A stretch of DNA of 64,000 bases from Viscum album (GCA_963277665.1 OY728131.1:1390130688-1390194687); one strand, 5' to 3'. Shown: positions 49,101 through 61,316, numbered from the stretch's first letter. A program made the numbers and translations. Notes: generated by a model from the sequence alone, not told the origin.

Positions 49101-50309
49101 GGGTGTATTTTATCATCAACATCCATGTTTCCTCAATATGTAATATTATTTCCATCCTTCTACAATAGTTTATATCCAATTTTACCCTTCTATGAGTTTT
49201 TTGTAAAAGATATTAAAGGAATCTTTTGTTGTTTTCGTATGAGGTACTTTTTGACTTTTCCGACAAAAGTACGAGAAGAATTTTTTTTACTTTTAAGGAA
49301 TCAATGGATTTTTAAAACATTATTTCCAAGAAGATTCCTTTACATGTTTTCAATTTTATTTTTAATCAACTTCTTTTAGTTTAAAATTTTATGACATGTT
49401 AAGAAAGGAAAATGTTTTTGAAGTAGAAAGGAAATTTTCCTCAAAAATGAAGTTCAAGTGTTTTATCAAAATTATTTTCCATCTAAGATAATAAAGGGTT
49501 CTGTTTTTATAACTATTATTAAATTTATTTGATTATGTTGTGATGGAAATGTTTTTATGAATTCCTTTATCTAATATTTATTGTTTTATGATGTCATGTT
49601 GTTTAAGAATCCCATTTTTATTACATGGGTTATGCAATGATATATGATTTATGAATTTGTGGCACACATAAGAATGGTATCATTATGAGATGGGTTGGAC
49701 ATATATCTCCCTCCAATGAATTGGTTAAAGATTTTATATCTCAGGAGATAGACATGGCTGGAATGGTAGGTTATACCGATTTAGTGAAACAGGACTGAAA
49801 CGAGGGTGACTCGCTTCAGAAATGGACTTTGTCCACTAAGATAGTCTTGGCAATGAGTCTTGACTAACAAGAAATGATTCTTTATGATTATGTGTGTATG
49901 CCACAATGATTCATGTTTTAAGATATGATTATTGGGATTTCATTTCACTGCTATGATTTATCCCAGGTTATGAAATTATGCTCTCTTTTGCAGGTTAAGA
50001 TTTCGAAAATGTTATGTTCTTATGAATATGTTGTGATTGATATTTCTTTTGTTTACCCTTACTGAGCATTTGAGATCACCCTTTTATGTTTACTTTCCCA
50101 CAGGATATAAATAAAAGATTTAGGTATAAGAAAAAAAAGAATATCTTTATGGGAGATGTTGAAGATCTTTCACCAGGATTAGAAGATTATATTCCGAGTT
50201 TCCAAATACACTAAACTATTACGATCCTTGTGTGTGTGTTTTTGTTATGTACTAAGCATTCCGCAAATGTAATGTAATGTCAATGTACGTCATGCTTCAG
50301 ATCTCTACA
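46104..50309 (+). repeat. N 3' LTR
   Basis: Partner of 39701-43909 and nearly equal in length. It has TATA at 47944-47954 and motifs TGCGTACGTACGG at 48298, 48485 and 48682 (spacing 187 and 197). Here all three read ACGG where the 5' copy has ACAG, consistent with C-to-T decay on one strand of the 5' copy. The right flank is the AGGAG duplication. Confidence 0.94.
48298..48720. repeat. Phased CGTACG motif triplet, N 3' LTR
   Basis: Best-preserved set: three TGCGTACGTACGG words followed by TACCGTCTCCACG, TACCATCTCCACG and TACCGTCTCCATG. Each carries several CpG dinucleotides within sequence otherwise almost free of them. Confidence 0.88.
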
Positions 50310-50900
50310 AGGAGTATGCTACAAATGTGGACAGAAAGGCCATATTGCAGTTGATTTTTAGGGAATGAAAGACGCTACCAATGTTCAATGCTACTACTGC
50401 ATGGAGATAGTACATTATGAAAATGAATGTCCCAAGCGTCATGGGATCATACCTCAGAAAAGGCCAAGGGATTAAGGCCATGTTTATGATATCACTAATG
50501 CTGAGGTAGAAGCTCCAAAATACGTGGTGGCAGTAAATTTAATGGTTTCCTCAAGTTTAAAAAATAATTTATTTGATTCTGGATCATTTCATTGTTTCAT
50601 CTCTTCCCAGTTTGCAAAGAAAATTATATATCTCCAATTTGATTTTACAAGGGATTTGTTAGCCAAAACTCTTATGGAAAGTATCATTTCAACAAATTTC
50701 TTTGAATCAGTTCCCATTAGGTCATATAATTTCTTTATCTGCTGATCTCATCATCATACACATGATTTAATTTGATATAATCCTTGGAATGTATTGGCAT
50801 TCAGATGATAATTCAAAAATTTATTGTAAGAAGATCGAGGTTACAATTTTTTATCACGTTGATAAAGAACACCTTATCTTTAGAGAATAGTCATCACGAC
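50310..50900 (+). pseudogene. D2 gag end and aspartic protease
   Basis: Starts with the right AGGAG copy and carries on D2 gag in phase: knuckle CYKCGQKGHIAVDF, then CYYCMEIVHYENECP, a decayed third knuckle. The protease follows; its active-site LFDSGSFHCFIS at about 50566-50601 keeps the aspartate (50575). The protease processes the polyprotein in the particle. Stops fall near 50361, 50474 and 50743. It was parted from the rest of gag by N. Confidence 0.85.
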
Positions 50901-50999
50901 CTGATTCTTATCTAGAATATCCCCAAGTAGCTCAATTAAATTCAATTATTCAGGAGGAAGATAATGAAATAAATGTGGGTGAGAAAATGAATGTTCAAA

Positions 51000-51640
51000 T
51001 AAAGGACGTACCTATTGTGAAAGAATATGTTAGTGTGTTTCTAGAATATTTTCCTGGACATCCTATGGAACAAGAAATGGATTTGTTCCATTGATTTAAT
51101 TCCGGGATCAAGACCCATATCGAAGACCCCTTATAGAATGGAAACTATGGAATTAGTGAAACTAAAGAAAGAACTAGATGAATTGAGTAATAAAGGATTT
51201 ATTCACCCTAGTGTTTCTCTATGGGGAGCCTCTATTCTTTTTGTTAAGAAGAAATATGGATCTATGAGGTTATGTATCGACTATAGGGAGATCAATTCAA
51301 TAACAATAATGAACGAGTATCCCCTACCACACATTGATGATTTATTCGACCAACCTCATAGAGCTCAATATTTTTCATTGATTCACCTTCGATCTGGATA
51401 TCATCAATTGGGTGTGGAAAAATTATACCTTCCAAAAACACCATTTTGAACCAGGTACAGGCATTACGAGTTTACAGTAATGCCTTTTGGGATGACTAAT
51501 GCACCCTCAGGTTTCATGGATCTAATGACCAATGTTTCCGAGGAATATCTTGATTACTTTTTAGTGGTATTTTTTGTTAATATCTTGGTATACTCCAAAA
51601 GATAAAATGATCATTAAAATCATTTGTGTATTATCCTATA
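51000..51640 (+). pseudogene. D2 reverse transcriptase
   Basis: [36 protein letters not shown] and [12 protein letters not shown] (51160-51350) are plain gypsy RT blocks. [10 protein letters not shown] near 51385 has His where the first catalytic aspartate of [10 protein letters not shown] should be. A frameshift or stop near 51448 separates [17 protein letters not shown]. The active-site box reads FFVNILVYS, so the two aspartates of FIDD are Val and Asn (51576-51581). Three catalytic changes plus stops make it dead. It lies in correct order between protease and RNase H. Confidence 0.9.
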
Positions 51641-51899
51641 GACTCCAAGAAGACATGAATTATATGGGAAGTTTAGCAAGTTTGAATTCTGGCTTCAAGA
51701 TATTTCCTTTATTGGCCATATTGTCTCTATGTATGGAATCTATGTTGATCCTTCTATGTCAATAAAAATCCAAGAATGGCCACACCGACGAGTATAAATG
51801 AGGTATACAGTTTTATTGATTTAGTGGGTTATTATTGATATTTCATCTAGAATTTTTCCTGATTGGCTAACCCATTAACAAAGCTCACATATAAAGGGG

Positions 51900-52300
51900 T
51901 TAAATTTTTTTGGACAAAAAGAGTGTGAAGAATGTTTCAAATAATTGAAGAGAATATTAGTCAATAATCCTATCTTGACTCTACCATCGGGGAATGAAGG
52001 ATTTTTTATTTATGGTTATGCCTCAAAGAAAGGACTTGGTTGTGTCCTTATGCAGAATGATAGGGTAATTGCCCGTGCATCACGATAGGTAATAATTCAT
52101 GAGAAAAACTATCCTACTCATGATCTTGAGTTAGCAGCTGTAATCTTTGATTTGACGATTGGGGGAACTATCACTATGGTGAAAAATTTTAGATATATAC
52201 TGCTCACAAGAGTTTGGAGAATATTTTCTCACAAAACGAACTCAACATGAGGTAAAGGAGATGGCTTGAAATACTCAAGGATTATGATTGCATGATACAC
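51900..52300 (+). pseudogene. D2 RNase H
   Basis: NNPILTLPSGNEGFFIYGYA (51963-52022), with the usual first aspartate (normally YTDAS) lost, then LGCVLMQNDRVIARASR, EKNYPTHDLELAAVIFDL near 52110 with the glutamate in LEL kept, then decay. It degrades RNA in the RNA-DNA hybrid in working relatives. One stop follows the ASR block near 52087, and frameshifts occur beyond 52150. Confidence 0.85.
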
Positions 52301-53884
52301 TACCACCTAGGGAAGGAAATTAAGGTTTCATATGCTTTGAGAAGAATGGATCATGGAGTTTTGTACAAGATGATAGTTGAAAGGGATCCTATTTTCAAGG
52401 ATCTAATGATGATGGACATGGGAATAACCATCGAAGGTGAAATATCAGAGCTATTTAAAATGGTTTTCAAACCATCTTTACTAGAAAAGATTAAACGTTC
52501 TTATACCAATGATGACGAGTTTCAAAAGACGATTAATGCTATGAATAATGTGATATTGAGTGACTTTGTGTATGAAAATGGAATTTTGAAATTTGGGAAG
52601 AGGCTTTGTGTTCCCAATATACCTGATCTAAAAATAGAATTGATTGATGATGATCATAGTTCCAATTTCTCTATATACCCAGGGAGCACAAAAATGTATA
52701 GTGATTTGAAGGAACATTTTTGGTGGGACAACATGAAGAGGTAGATTGCTGATTTGGTGTTAAGATGTTTTGACTGTCAACAAGTGGAAGCAGGAAGGAA
52801 ACAACCTAGAGGAGTCATGCAACCTCTTCCCATACTGGAGTGGAAATGGGATAATATTACGATGAACTTTTCAGGGGACTACCAAATACTCCTAGAAGGA
52901 ACAATGTAGTATGGGTCATTGTTGATCATCTTACCAAGTCATACATTTTCTTTTTATAAGAGAAGATCTATCACTTGAACATCTAGCAAGGATATATATT
53001 AATGAAGTTGTGAGACTTCATGGAGTAACCCTATCAATTGTTTCAGATTGTGATCCACATTTTACATCAAGATTCAGGAAGGACCTTTATAAGGCCTTGG
53101 ACACTGAACTATGTTTGATCACTACCTACCACCCCCAAACTGATGGACAATCAGAACAGAATATTCAATTCTTCGAAGACATGTTGAGATCATGCTCACT
53201 TGACTTTCAGGGTATGTGGGATCAATATTTACCTTTGTTAGAATTTTTCTATAACAATATCTTCCATTCAAGTATTCAGATGGCACCATATGAAGAATTA
53301 TACAGAAAGAGATGTCTCACACCAACCTATTGGGATGATGTTGGTGAATGAAATCTCGTAGGCCCAGAACTGGTGGAGGAAACGATAGAAAAGGAAAAGA
53401 AAATCCAAAACCACATCAAAGATTCTCAAAGAAGGAATAAGATCTATGCTGATAACTGAAGGAAAGATTTGGAATTTCAGGTAGGGATCATGTTTTCTTG
53501 AAGGTATATCCCTGGAATGGTGTTATACATTTGGGTAAGAAAGGTAAATTGAGTCCCAAGTACATAAGAACTTTCGAAATTCTAGAACGAATTGGGGTTG
53601 TATCTTATCGTTTGTCAATGCCTCCAACTCTCTCCAAAGTTCACAATGGATTCCACGTATCATTGTTGAGAAAATACATGCCTGACCCAATATATTTACA
53701 TAACTACGAGGAATTATAACTGGAACCTGATTTGTCTTATTGCGAATAGCCTCTGAATATTCTTGATATAGGAGAACACGTTCTGAGAAACTGGATGACT
53801 TTTCTGGTAATAGTTCATTGGAGAAACCATAACATGGAAGAGCCAATGTGGGAACCCAAGGAACATACAATAAAGAACCACTAG
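52292..53884 (+). pseudogene. D2 integrase with C-terminal tail
   Basis: The zinc domain keeps CFDCQQVE, but the second His is Tyr (SIYPGSTKMYSDL, usual form IHPGxTKMYxDL). The core opens KWDNITMNFSG: the first catalytic aspartate is Asn (52865-52867). IVSDCDPHFTSRF keeps the second (53046-53048), and HPQTDGQSEQNIQ keeps the glutamate. Later blocks are KLSPKYIRTFEILERIGVVSYRLSMPP and VHNGFHVSLLRKYMPDP, the GPY-like module. The end, IVHWRNHNMEEPMWEPKE, is like the C-terminal strand and helix of chromodomain-bearing plant gypsy integrases, which direct insertion to heterochromatin. The stop TAG is at 53882. Internal stops lie near 52742, 53349 and 53457. Confidence 0.9.
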
Positions 53885-53933
53885 AGTATTTTTATGTAGT
53901 AATATTATTGAAATTCATAGGATAAATTTGTTT

Positions 53934-53947
53934 GAAGGAGGGGAGAA
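53934..53947 (+). promoter_or_regulatory. D2 polypurine tract
   Basis: A purine tract, AAGGAGGGGAGAAT, immediately before the 3' LTR, about 50 bases after the pol stop. Confidence 0.85.
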
Positions 53948-56900
53948 TTTGACACCCCATGCTACCACGGTATGCTTCTCTTTGAATAATACAATAGTGT
54001 TCATTGTATGCAACTTCGAGTTCTAAAACACATGACAACCAATCAAAATTGCCGTAATGAAATGTAATACCAAATTTTTGAAATTTTATAAAAATAATAT
54101 TTCAAAATGGACTTCATTTTTGGAAGCAGAATATCGAAATTATCCTAGGGATAATTTTTGGTATTTTTCTGAGAACATCCAATTTTTAATAAACAGTGAA
54201 AAATACAATACTTTAATTAAAAAGAATTGTTTTAATAAAAATAATTTATAGTGATAAATGAAAATATTGGGTGGATTTGAAGTATAGTTACAATATATTT
54301 TCACCACTTAATCAAATGTTGGTCATTGTATGTAATTTTAGATTTAAACTAGACATAAACAAGTGTCAATCTTTTGATAGTTATTATTACTTAAAAACAC
54401 CCTTTTTGTTTTTAAAATGGGAATTAATTTTAAATTAATTTCTTCCACATATCTGTTTTGAATTTAGAAAAATGGATTCCATATTTAGTATCATGATTTC
54501 CAAATTGTGTAAATAGATAACTTTTATTTTTCGACATTTTGAATAATTACTTCGGTAAAAATTTTATTTACCATGGTTAAAAGGTAAATCTGGTAAATAA
54601 GGGTAAGAAATAATATTATAATAAAATTAAATTTCCCTGAAATGTATCCTAACACTATTGGATGATACATGTCAGTCCATTGGAACAATTGGGTCGATTT
54701 TGGGACCCCATGGAGTCACTTGTAAGTGATAATGACACTTAATATTAATTAAGTTAAAATAGATACAAAAATGACATGATCATATATCGTTTAGCAAAAC
54801 AATTTTTTACATAAGGTTATATATGTTATAATTTTGACAATAAATATTAATTATTAAGATAATGAAATTTCATACGTAATTGTATTTCATTTATAATTTT
54901 TAGCCATTGAATAATTAATTTTATTTATAAAAAAATGATGATGCAATATTTTCCTTATTAATGAAAGAATCAAATAATTGTTATTATAAATGTGAAAATA
55001 AATATAATTTGAATGATTTAATGCCATAAAATAATTTTATTGGTTACTATGACATGTTAAGATTGATTAAATGAATTTTTTTTCGAAATAACAAGGTTGT
55101 TAAAATTTAAAAAAATTTATTAAATAGTGTCTAAATGGACATAAAGGAGTTTTTAAATCAAATATTATATTATTAATTAATATAATATTATTAAAAATCT
55201 AAGGTTCAGTAAAAGGACTTATATGATGTTAGGGATGTCATTAATGAACCACTTGGGGTTCTCTTGGTATCTTATAGTAAGTTTCTTGATCAAATAATAT
55301 AAGAAAACAAATAGACATGGTAAATGTCAAACTAATTAACTAAGAGTAAAATATAAAAGATAAAGTTAATATAGTGACACAAACTTGTATAAAACCTATT
55401 GGTTGAGTGGATTTAGACCCTTTACTACCTTATCCTCGAAATAAATCAGATTGGAGGAATTATAAACCAAATATGAATATATTATAAAATAAAATTTTAT
55501 GTTTCTCCTAAGGTTATCCTCGCCCCTCTTATAAAAGGGTACTCCCACTTCTCTATAATTCATACCATCAAAGCCTTTTGGCTCATCCAACCCCTACCCA
55601 AATATCCTATTAACATCACTAACTTCATCCTAGAGGCATTCCTTTAGTTAGAAAACCAATTTAAGGATCTCTTTTGATCAAATCAAAAGAAATAACCCGA
55701 AGAAGAGGTAATAACCTCACCACCCCCTTTAAAGTTCTTTTCTTCTTCCACTTCTTCTATCTTTGTTATTTCCATTATAATATAATAACTCTAGTATCAT
55801 ATATAAAATGTGATGTTATTATAAATATGGTACATCCACAATCATTATTCTATCCATCTTTTGAATGAAATTTCACCTTACATGCGTACGTACAGCTTAC
55901 CGTCTCCACGTCATGATTTAATAGTTATTCAATACATTATTATATTGATGGGTATAATAATGACGTTTAATTCATGTAAATAATAAATATTACATGATAA
56001 TGATTCTGTATATTTTATATTACATCCAATTATATGTTATTTTAATATCAAAATAATGATATTGTCACTCATGCGTATGTATGGATTTTCATATCCATGA
56101 ACGCGATTAGATTCATTCCTCATCGGATCCATTCAAGAATAATTTTCATTATATAATTAATAATAATGTCTAAATACTTGATATTATTCTAGATATGAAT
56201 ATGATACATCCCATCCATACCCATTCTAGCCCACAAAACAATAAATTTTAAGGATAACGAATCCGTTAACACCCGAAATAACGATAATAATTAGATATTA
56301 TTAATGAAGCAGTGATACGAGATCATATATGATATCATAATAATGTATATGATTCTTGTATAATTTAATAACAATTATTTCACCATTATACAGGAGGTTA
56401 ACCTACCCTCAACCAAGGAAAACAACTAGGTATGGGTTAATTCTACAATCTCTTCATTATCTGAGGTTGTTTACACATAATTATCAACTTGGACCTCTTT
56501 ATCATCCACATCCATGATTCATAAAAATGTATTTCAAAACATTTTTAATAATTAATAGACAATGTGTTAATGTCATTTATACCCTTATTTGTTTTGAAAT
56601 GATTCTTTCCATTGTTTTACAGACAAGGTAATTTTTGACCTTTTCGTCAAATTTAAGGTAAGAAAGTTTTTTTAACTTATACGGTGGGTGAAGCTATTTT
56701 CCGCCATTATAACATCATTAAATCTTCTCTTACAAGCTTATAAGAATATGTTAAAAATCAATATTTTCTTTATAATTATTTGACTATTAAATTATTTCAA
56801 AATAGAAAGAGATATTTCTCTAAAAGGGTTTTGATTTCATCTATGTCAACATACTTTGATGGATTTTAAGATTATTTGAAGTTGATTTATTATGATACAA

Positions 56901-57736
56901 AACATCCATATTGTATTGAATTTTTTCTGATATGTTTGACTATGGATGTTCTATTTTTATACCATTCATGGTTTATGGTTAATGTATTGAAATTTCATAT
57001 GCATGTTTTAATATGAGTGTTTATGATATGTTTAAACCTATTCATATAAAGAATGCATTGGACTTAGTTAGTGATTGGTGGTGCCCTCTATAGATCCTCA
57101 ATGTATCGGTTGGTCTCATGAGACAGCTAGAACTGGAATTGGCCGAGGCCTTTTCCAAATTTTGATATATGGTTTGGATGAGGCATTAATAATTTTTAGA
57201 CGTCTCGGCCGAGGCCTTGAAAAAATGTTTCAGAATGTACGACATTATACATTTCTTCATTAAGAAAATAATATTGATAGTTCATGTGGTCATTAGACTA
57301 GTATAATACCAATGATTATGTTTTATTATGTACTTATTTACTCAGCTCATATTCTTTCGAGAAAATTATTCATGTTTATTGTTGTTAAAGGCATGTGGTT
57401 TCAATTATTCATTGTGCTTAATATTTATGTTATCTTCCACTTTTTTTATTACCCTTACTAAGTGATTGAGCTCACCGCTTTCTTATGTTTCATTTTCCCA
57501 GGATATGAAGAAGTTAGTTATGAGGGACTTGTAGGCATTATTTAAGAGGCTTGGATGTTACCATGGGAATAAATTCTTGTTGTATTTCCTTTCAAGTTGT
57601 AAAGTTGAACTTATATATAAATCTTGTATCCAATAATACTAAACAGATTGGTCTTTTGAGACATTATTTACTTGTTATCATGCCAATGTTATGTAATTAT
57701 GCACCGAATCTAGGTAACTGGGGTCGGGGCATTACA
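53948..57736 (+). repeat. D2 3' LTR
   Basis: Partner of 34534-38322. It starts TTTGACACCCC and ends GGGGTCGGGGCATTACA. TATA at 55528-55538 (CTTATAAAAGG); motifs at 55883 (TGCGTACGTACAG) and 56072 (TGCGTATGTATGG), spacing 189. The right flank AATTA completes the target duplication. Confidence 0.92.
55883..56115. repeat. Phased CGTACG-type motif pair, D2 3' LTR
   Basis: The first copy is nearly the N form including CTTACCGTCTCCACG. The second has decayed by several C-to-T or G-to-A changes. No third copy is visible where N has one. Confidence 0.75.
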
Positions 57737-58369
57737 AATTAATTGAGATAATTAATTGAGCCAATGCGGTAAATTAATTATGCCAACATGGTTGTTCCAA
57801 CATAATTAATCCTTTAATTATTTAGGTAGCTCTTTCATTTTTTAAGTGGGATTGTGAGAGGAGAACCCTTGGAGGATTACACTTATCCAACAAAGAATGT
57901 GTTTTTCCATGAAGAATGCTCCTCCAACATAGAACGCCAACTTCAACACCTGCCTCGTGACACCCTCCAACGAGGAACATCTTCGACTATGACGAACCAG
58001 CGCAAGAGCCTGTGATTAGAGGTGTGTGGCAGAAGAGATAAACGTCGACAACTTCATCTTCTTCTCACGCCAACATCAACAAACAATCCAAGGTAGGGGT
58101 TTATTTCTATATTTTTATCACTTCACATTTTCTCCCCTTCTAATTATTTTTTGGTATTGTGAATAGCGTTTGATGAGGGTTGTTGGGATTGATGTTTTTT
58201 TAAAATATCTTCAATACATGTTCATGATTTAATTTTGTGAACCGCTTGCTACCAATCAAATGCGGAGAGTGCGCCCCAAAAAAACATGGCCTGAACCCTC
58301 ATTTTTCTTCATCTTTTGAGTGTTATTGGAAATGGAAGAAGGAGATGATGGAAATGAAGAAAACAGCTT

Positions 58370-59000
58370 TCCGTCACCCACAGCCACCACTGCCCACGGC
58401 CGAGCCGACCTGAGTCGCCAACCCGAGTAGCCGTCTGAGCCACCGAGCCTAGCCGCCGAGCTGAACCTCAACCACCGCCGAGCCGAGCCGTCTGAACCGC
58501 CTCGGCCACCAAGCCGAGCTGCTGAGTCACATCTCCACCATCATCTGGGCTGAGCCACCTTGCGAGTCTCCACCACCGTCTGAGCCGTCGCCACAGTCCG
58601 GGGCGAGCTGCCTCCCGAGCCACCATTGCTGGGTCGAGCTGCCGTCTGAGCCACCACCGCAGTCTGGGACGAGCCACCACTGCCCTTTTAGCTAAACTCC
58701 CCAACTGAGCTGCCCCACTTCCTCACGCCCTTCGCGGCCTTGTGGCACCCCATAGCCCTCTTAGGCCCCTTGCGGCCTACCGGACCAGACCTAGCGGGTC
58801 GGGCCAAACCCAACGGGCCGGGTTGCCCAGCTGGTCGGACCGAACCCATCGGGTCGGGTAGAGTCGTCCTGAATGAGGTTGGCCTGGGCTGGGTAATACC
58901 CGGATGTTTTGACTGGGTCGGACCGGACATTGGCCCACTACGACCTATGTATATTCTTTTGGACTTAACTTGGGCACCAGACATCCGTTTGACAAACCTT
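58370..59000. repeat. GC-rich CCGAGC-type low-complexity island in G3 5' LTR
   Basis: Imperfect repeats of CCGAGC, GAGCCGCC and CCACCGCC, then GGGTCGGGCC and CGGGCCGGG words. Open frames arise on both strands because of composition. The matching island in the other LTR is at about 62520-63200. Confidence 0.8.
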
Positions 59001-59335
59001 TAGTGGAAAAGGAAATCCTGGAGCGAGATGGTCCCTTTGAGTATACCCCAATATATATTTGGGTTAATATAGGGTATGGTCAGGTTGGATGAAGCACGAA
59101 TCCAACCGGGCCCCTGAGACTAAATGGCTTGTAATTCACAGACCGAGCATCTGATTGACGCACTTTCTGTTGCATTGAGCCCCCTATGATGTGGTTGTCC
59201 TTTGGGATACTTAATCATGTGACATCATAGAAGATAGAGAATCTACGAGTTGCTTAGGGATAGGACTCTCCCTGAGACGAGCAATCCATGTGCAGAAACC
59301 TAATTGTTGGTTGTGACGATAAAATTGTTCCTAGA

Positions 59336-59560
59336 TATCATGTGTGGATTAGCTCATAGGGATCATGTGCGGGTCAAATGATAGTGATCTTGTGTGGGTC
59401 ATCTCTCAGAGATACTGTGTGGGTCATCTCCTAGCGATCTTGTGATGGTCATCTCCTAGCGATCATGTGTGGTACAGCTCTAGCGATCCTTTGTGGGTCA
59501 GCTCCAACAATCCATTATGGGTCAGCTACTAGAGATCGTGTGTGGGTTAACTCCTATCGA
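59336..59560. repeat. 25-bp tandem repeats, G3 5' LTR
   Basis: About nine imperfect units of GATCNTGTGTGGGTCANCTC plus CTAGC. The 3' LTR has about fourteen at 63614-63955. Confidence 0.85.
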
Positions 59561-60318
59561 TTTGATAGAGTTTATCAGCAGAGCCTCTTAATGAAGTAAG
59601 ATGATTTAGTAGATAAATCTAATCATCTCTGCTACTGTACCTAAAGATATAGCTGGTGTTAGCTGAGTTTGTACCTCTGTGTTTCCTCATAATTGAGATG
59701 GATTACATGATAACATAGTTATATTTATGTTCATATACCTAAGTAGGGTTATCTGTTGATTTCATACATTATGGAAAATCCATGGCTGATTTTGTGAGAC
59801 CATGAGGGTCTTGGGGTCCCTAGAGAGTATTTTTATACTCACCCCTACACGGGCTATGCCCACACCTTGTTGGGTTAGATGCAGACGACGAACAATGCTG
59901 CTTGAGGGTGTGGGTACCAGGGCTTGAGATTTCTCAGAGGTTGACCTAGATGAGGCATACCATAGAGATGACCGATCAAGAGATATACATACCATTCATG
60001 CAGGATCCTTGGAGGGTGATCATAGGAGTTGATCCAGTTAATGTACTTTTAATTTTCTTGTACTTTCCAGTTTTCCTTGTACATTACAGTTGGGCTTGTA
60101 TTCTGGCCCCTTTTTACTTACTGTACTCACAATATTTACTATTTTGTTTACTTGAATTCGTATCTTGATCTTTTCATGGTTGTGTTTGTGACAGGTTTTA
60201 ATGGAAATGCCTTCCTAGTTTGAGGGAATATTCCTTCGGTGCTAGTCAGCAGCTCCTGTCCTATGGATGTCGGGCTTGGGGTAGTGATGGTATGGGTCCC
60301 TGGGGATAGGTCGTGACA

Positions 60319-61303
60319 AATTTTTATCTATGGGAAGGGTTTAGTAGAGAGCATGGGACACCTCTAGGTGCCGGATATTGTGCAGCTACATGGAGTACCC
60401 TCGATGATTGTCTCTGATCGTGATTTACATTCTACATCCTGGCGATGGAAGGGTTTTTAGGAGCCTTTCAGGACGCAGCTTCATTTGAGCACCACCTTCC
60501 ATCCGTAAACGAATGGCCAGACTGAGCGGACCATTCAGACTCTGTAGGACTTGTTGTGTGCCTACATCCATGAGTTCGGTCATAGCTAGGAGGATCACTT
60601 GACCTTGGTGGAGTTTGCATACAAAAATAGCTATCACTCCACCATTGGGATGAAACCTTTTGATGTGTTGTACGGGTGACCTTGTAGATCACCCTTGTGA
60701 TGGAAAAACCCAGGGGAGTCAGCACTAGTGGGACCAGAGATGGTATGGGCTACCATAGAGAAAGTACATATCATCTAGGAGCAGATGAAGACTGCATAGA
60801 GCAGGTAGAAGTCATATGTCGACAGGAGACAGAGACCTCTGGTGTTCAATGATGGAGACCACGTCTTTCTATGGGTCTCACCTCGACAAGGTTTGTAGAG
60901 AATTGGCCGAGGTGGAATGTTATCTCTGAGGTTCATTGGTCCTTTTCAGGTCCTTATCAGAGTTTTCGATGTGGCTTATCACTTATCTCTTCCTCATCTG
61001 TTTCACTAGTTTCATGTTATCTTACACATATCCTAGCTAAAGTGATGCGTGCACGACCCATATAACATCATCGACCACGAAAAGCTGGATGGCGACGATG
61101 GGGAGAATTTTCAAGAGGTTCAAGTAGAGATTGTGGATCCACAGGAGTGGATCCTTCGTGGATGGTTGATACCTCTGGTGCATATTCTCTAGCAGCACAG
61201 AAACCTCCAGGAGTGAACATGAGAGTAGGAGGCTCAGATTTGTGCTCAGTACCCCCACTTGTTCCCTTAGTTTGAGTTGGGGCATACAAGGAAATAAATA
61301 CCT
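60319..61303 (+). pseudogene. G3 integrase end, only coding remnant of G3
   Basis: Gypsy integrase from the second half of the core onward. IVQLHGVPSMIVSDRD near 60378-60425 keeps a catalytic aspartate; LSTTFHPTNGQTERTIQTL, interrupted by a stop after HP, keeps the glutamate; LTLVEFAYKNSYHSTIGM follows at 60600-60655. A KSYVDRRQRPLVFNDGDHVFLWVS block lies near 60810-60880, then RFIGPFQVLIRV and a trace of DPYNIIDHEKLDGDD. Everything from gag to mid-integrase is missing, with LTR sequence next to it, so a deletion has joined the leader to integrase. Stops are present near 60460, 60507, 60550 and 60590. Confidence 0.85.
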
Positions 61304-61316
61304 AAGGTGGGGAGAA
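61304..61316 (+). promoter_or_regulatory. G3 polypurine tract
   Basis: AAGGTGGGGAGAA, directly before the TGTAATGACCC start of the 3' LTR. Confidence 0.85.

Larger units (their letters stand above)
39701..50309 (+). mobile_element. N: gag-only non-autonomous gypsy-type element with 4.2-kb LTRs
   Basis: LTRs of 4209 and 4206 bp flank a 2.2-kb interior. All hallmarks are present: TG...CA ends, inverted-repeat termini (TGTAACACCCC against GGGTCTATACA), initiator-Met primer site, purine tract and a perfect AGGAG target duplication. The interior has one short nucleocapsid-like frame and no protease, RT, RNase H or integrase, so it must use enzymes from elsewhere. A stretch of about 210 bases compared between the LTRs had five mismatches, much fewer than in D2, fitting a later insertion. 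LTR blocks are shared with D2. Confidence 0.93.
34534..57736 (+). mobile_element. D2: Ty3/gypsy element (Tekay/Del-like), split by N
   Basis: LTRs of 3789 bp at both ends, target duplication AATTA (34529-34533 and 57737-57741), a purine tract before the 3' LTR and gag-protease-RT-RNase H-integrase in gypsy order on the plus strand. Without N it is about 12.6 kb. The two LTRs differ at roughly one base in five or six where I compared them, so the insertion is old. Long LTRs and the integrase tail suggest Tekay/Del, by family knowledge. Confidence 0.92.
57742..60318 (+). repeat. G3 5' LTR, second part
   Basis: Continues the LTR after D2; collinear with 61890-64000 (GAGCCAATGCGGTA, GTGGGATTGTGAGAGGAGAA, GC-rich island, 25-bp repeats, AGAGCCTCTTAA). 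It extends about 700 bases past the end of the matching 3' sequence in the window and closes GGTCGTGACA at 60318, mirroring the TGTAATGACCC start. Confidence 0.82.

Noticed and set aside
58256..58984. Minus-strand Arg/Gly/Pro-rich open frames
   Set aside because: They run through the GC-rich LTR island, follow from composition and are not preserved in the other G3 LTR.
59336..59560. CRISPR-like evenly spaced repeats
   Set aside because: Units are contiguous and imperfect, with no unique spacers, in plant LTR sequence.
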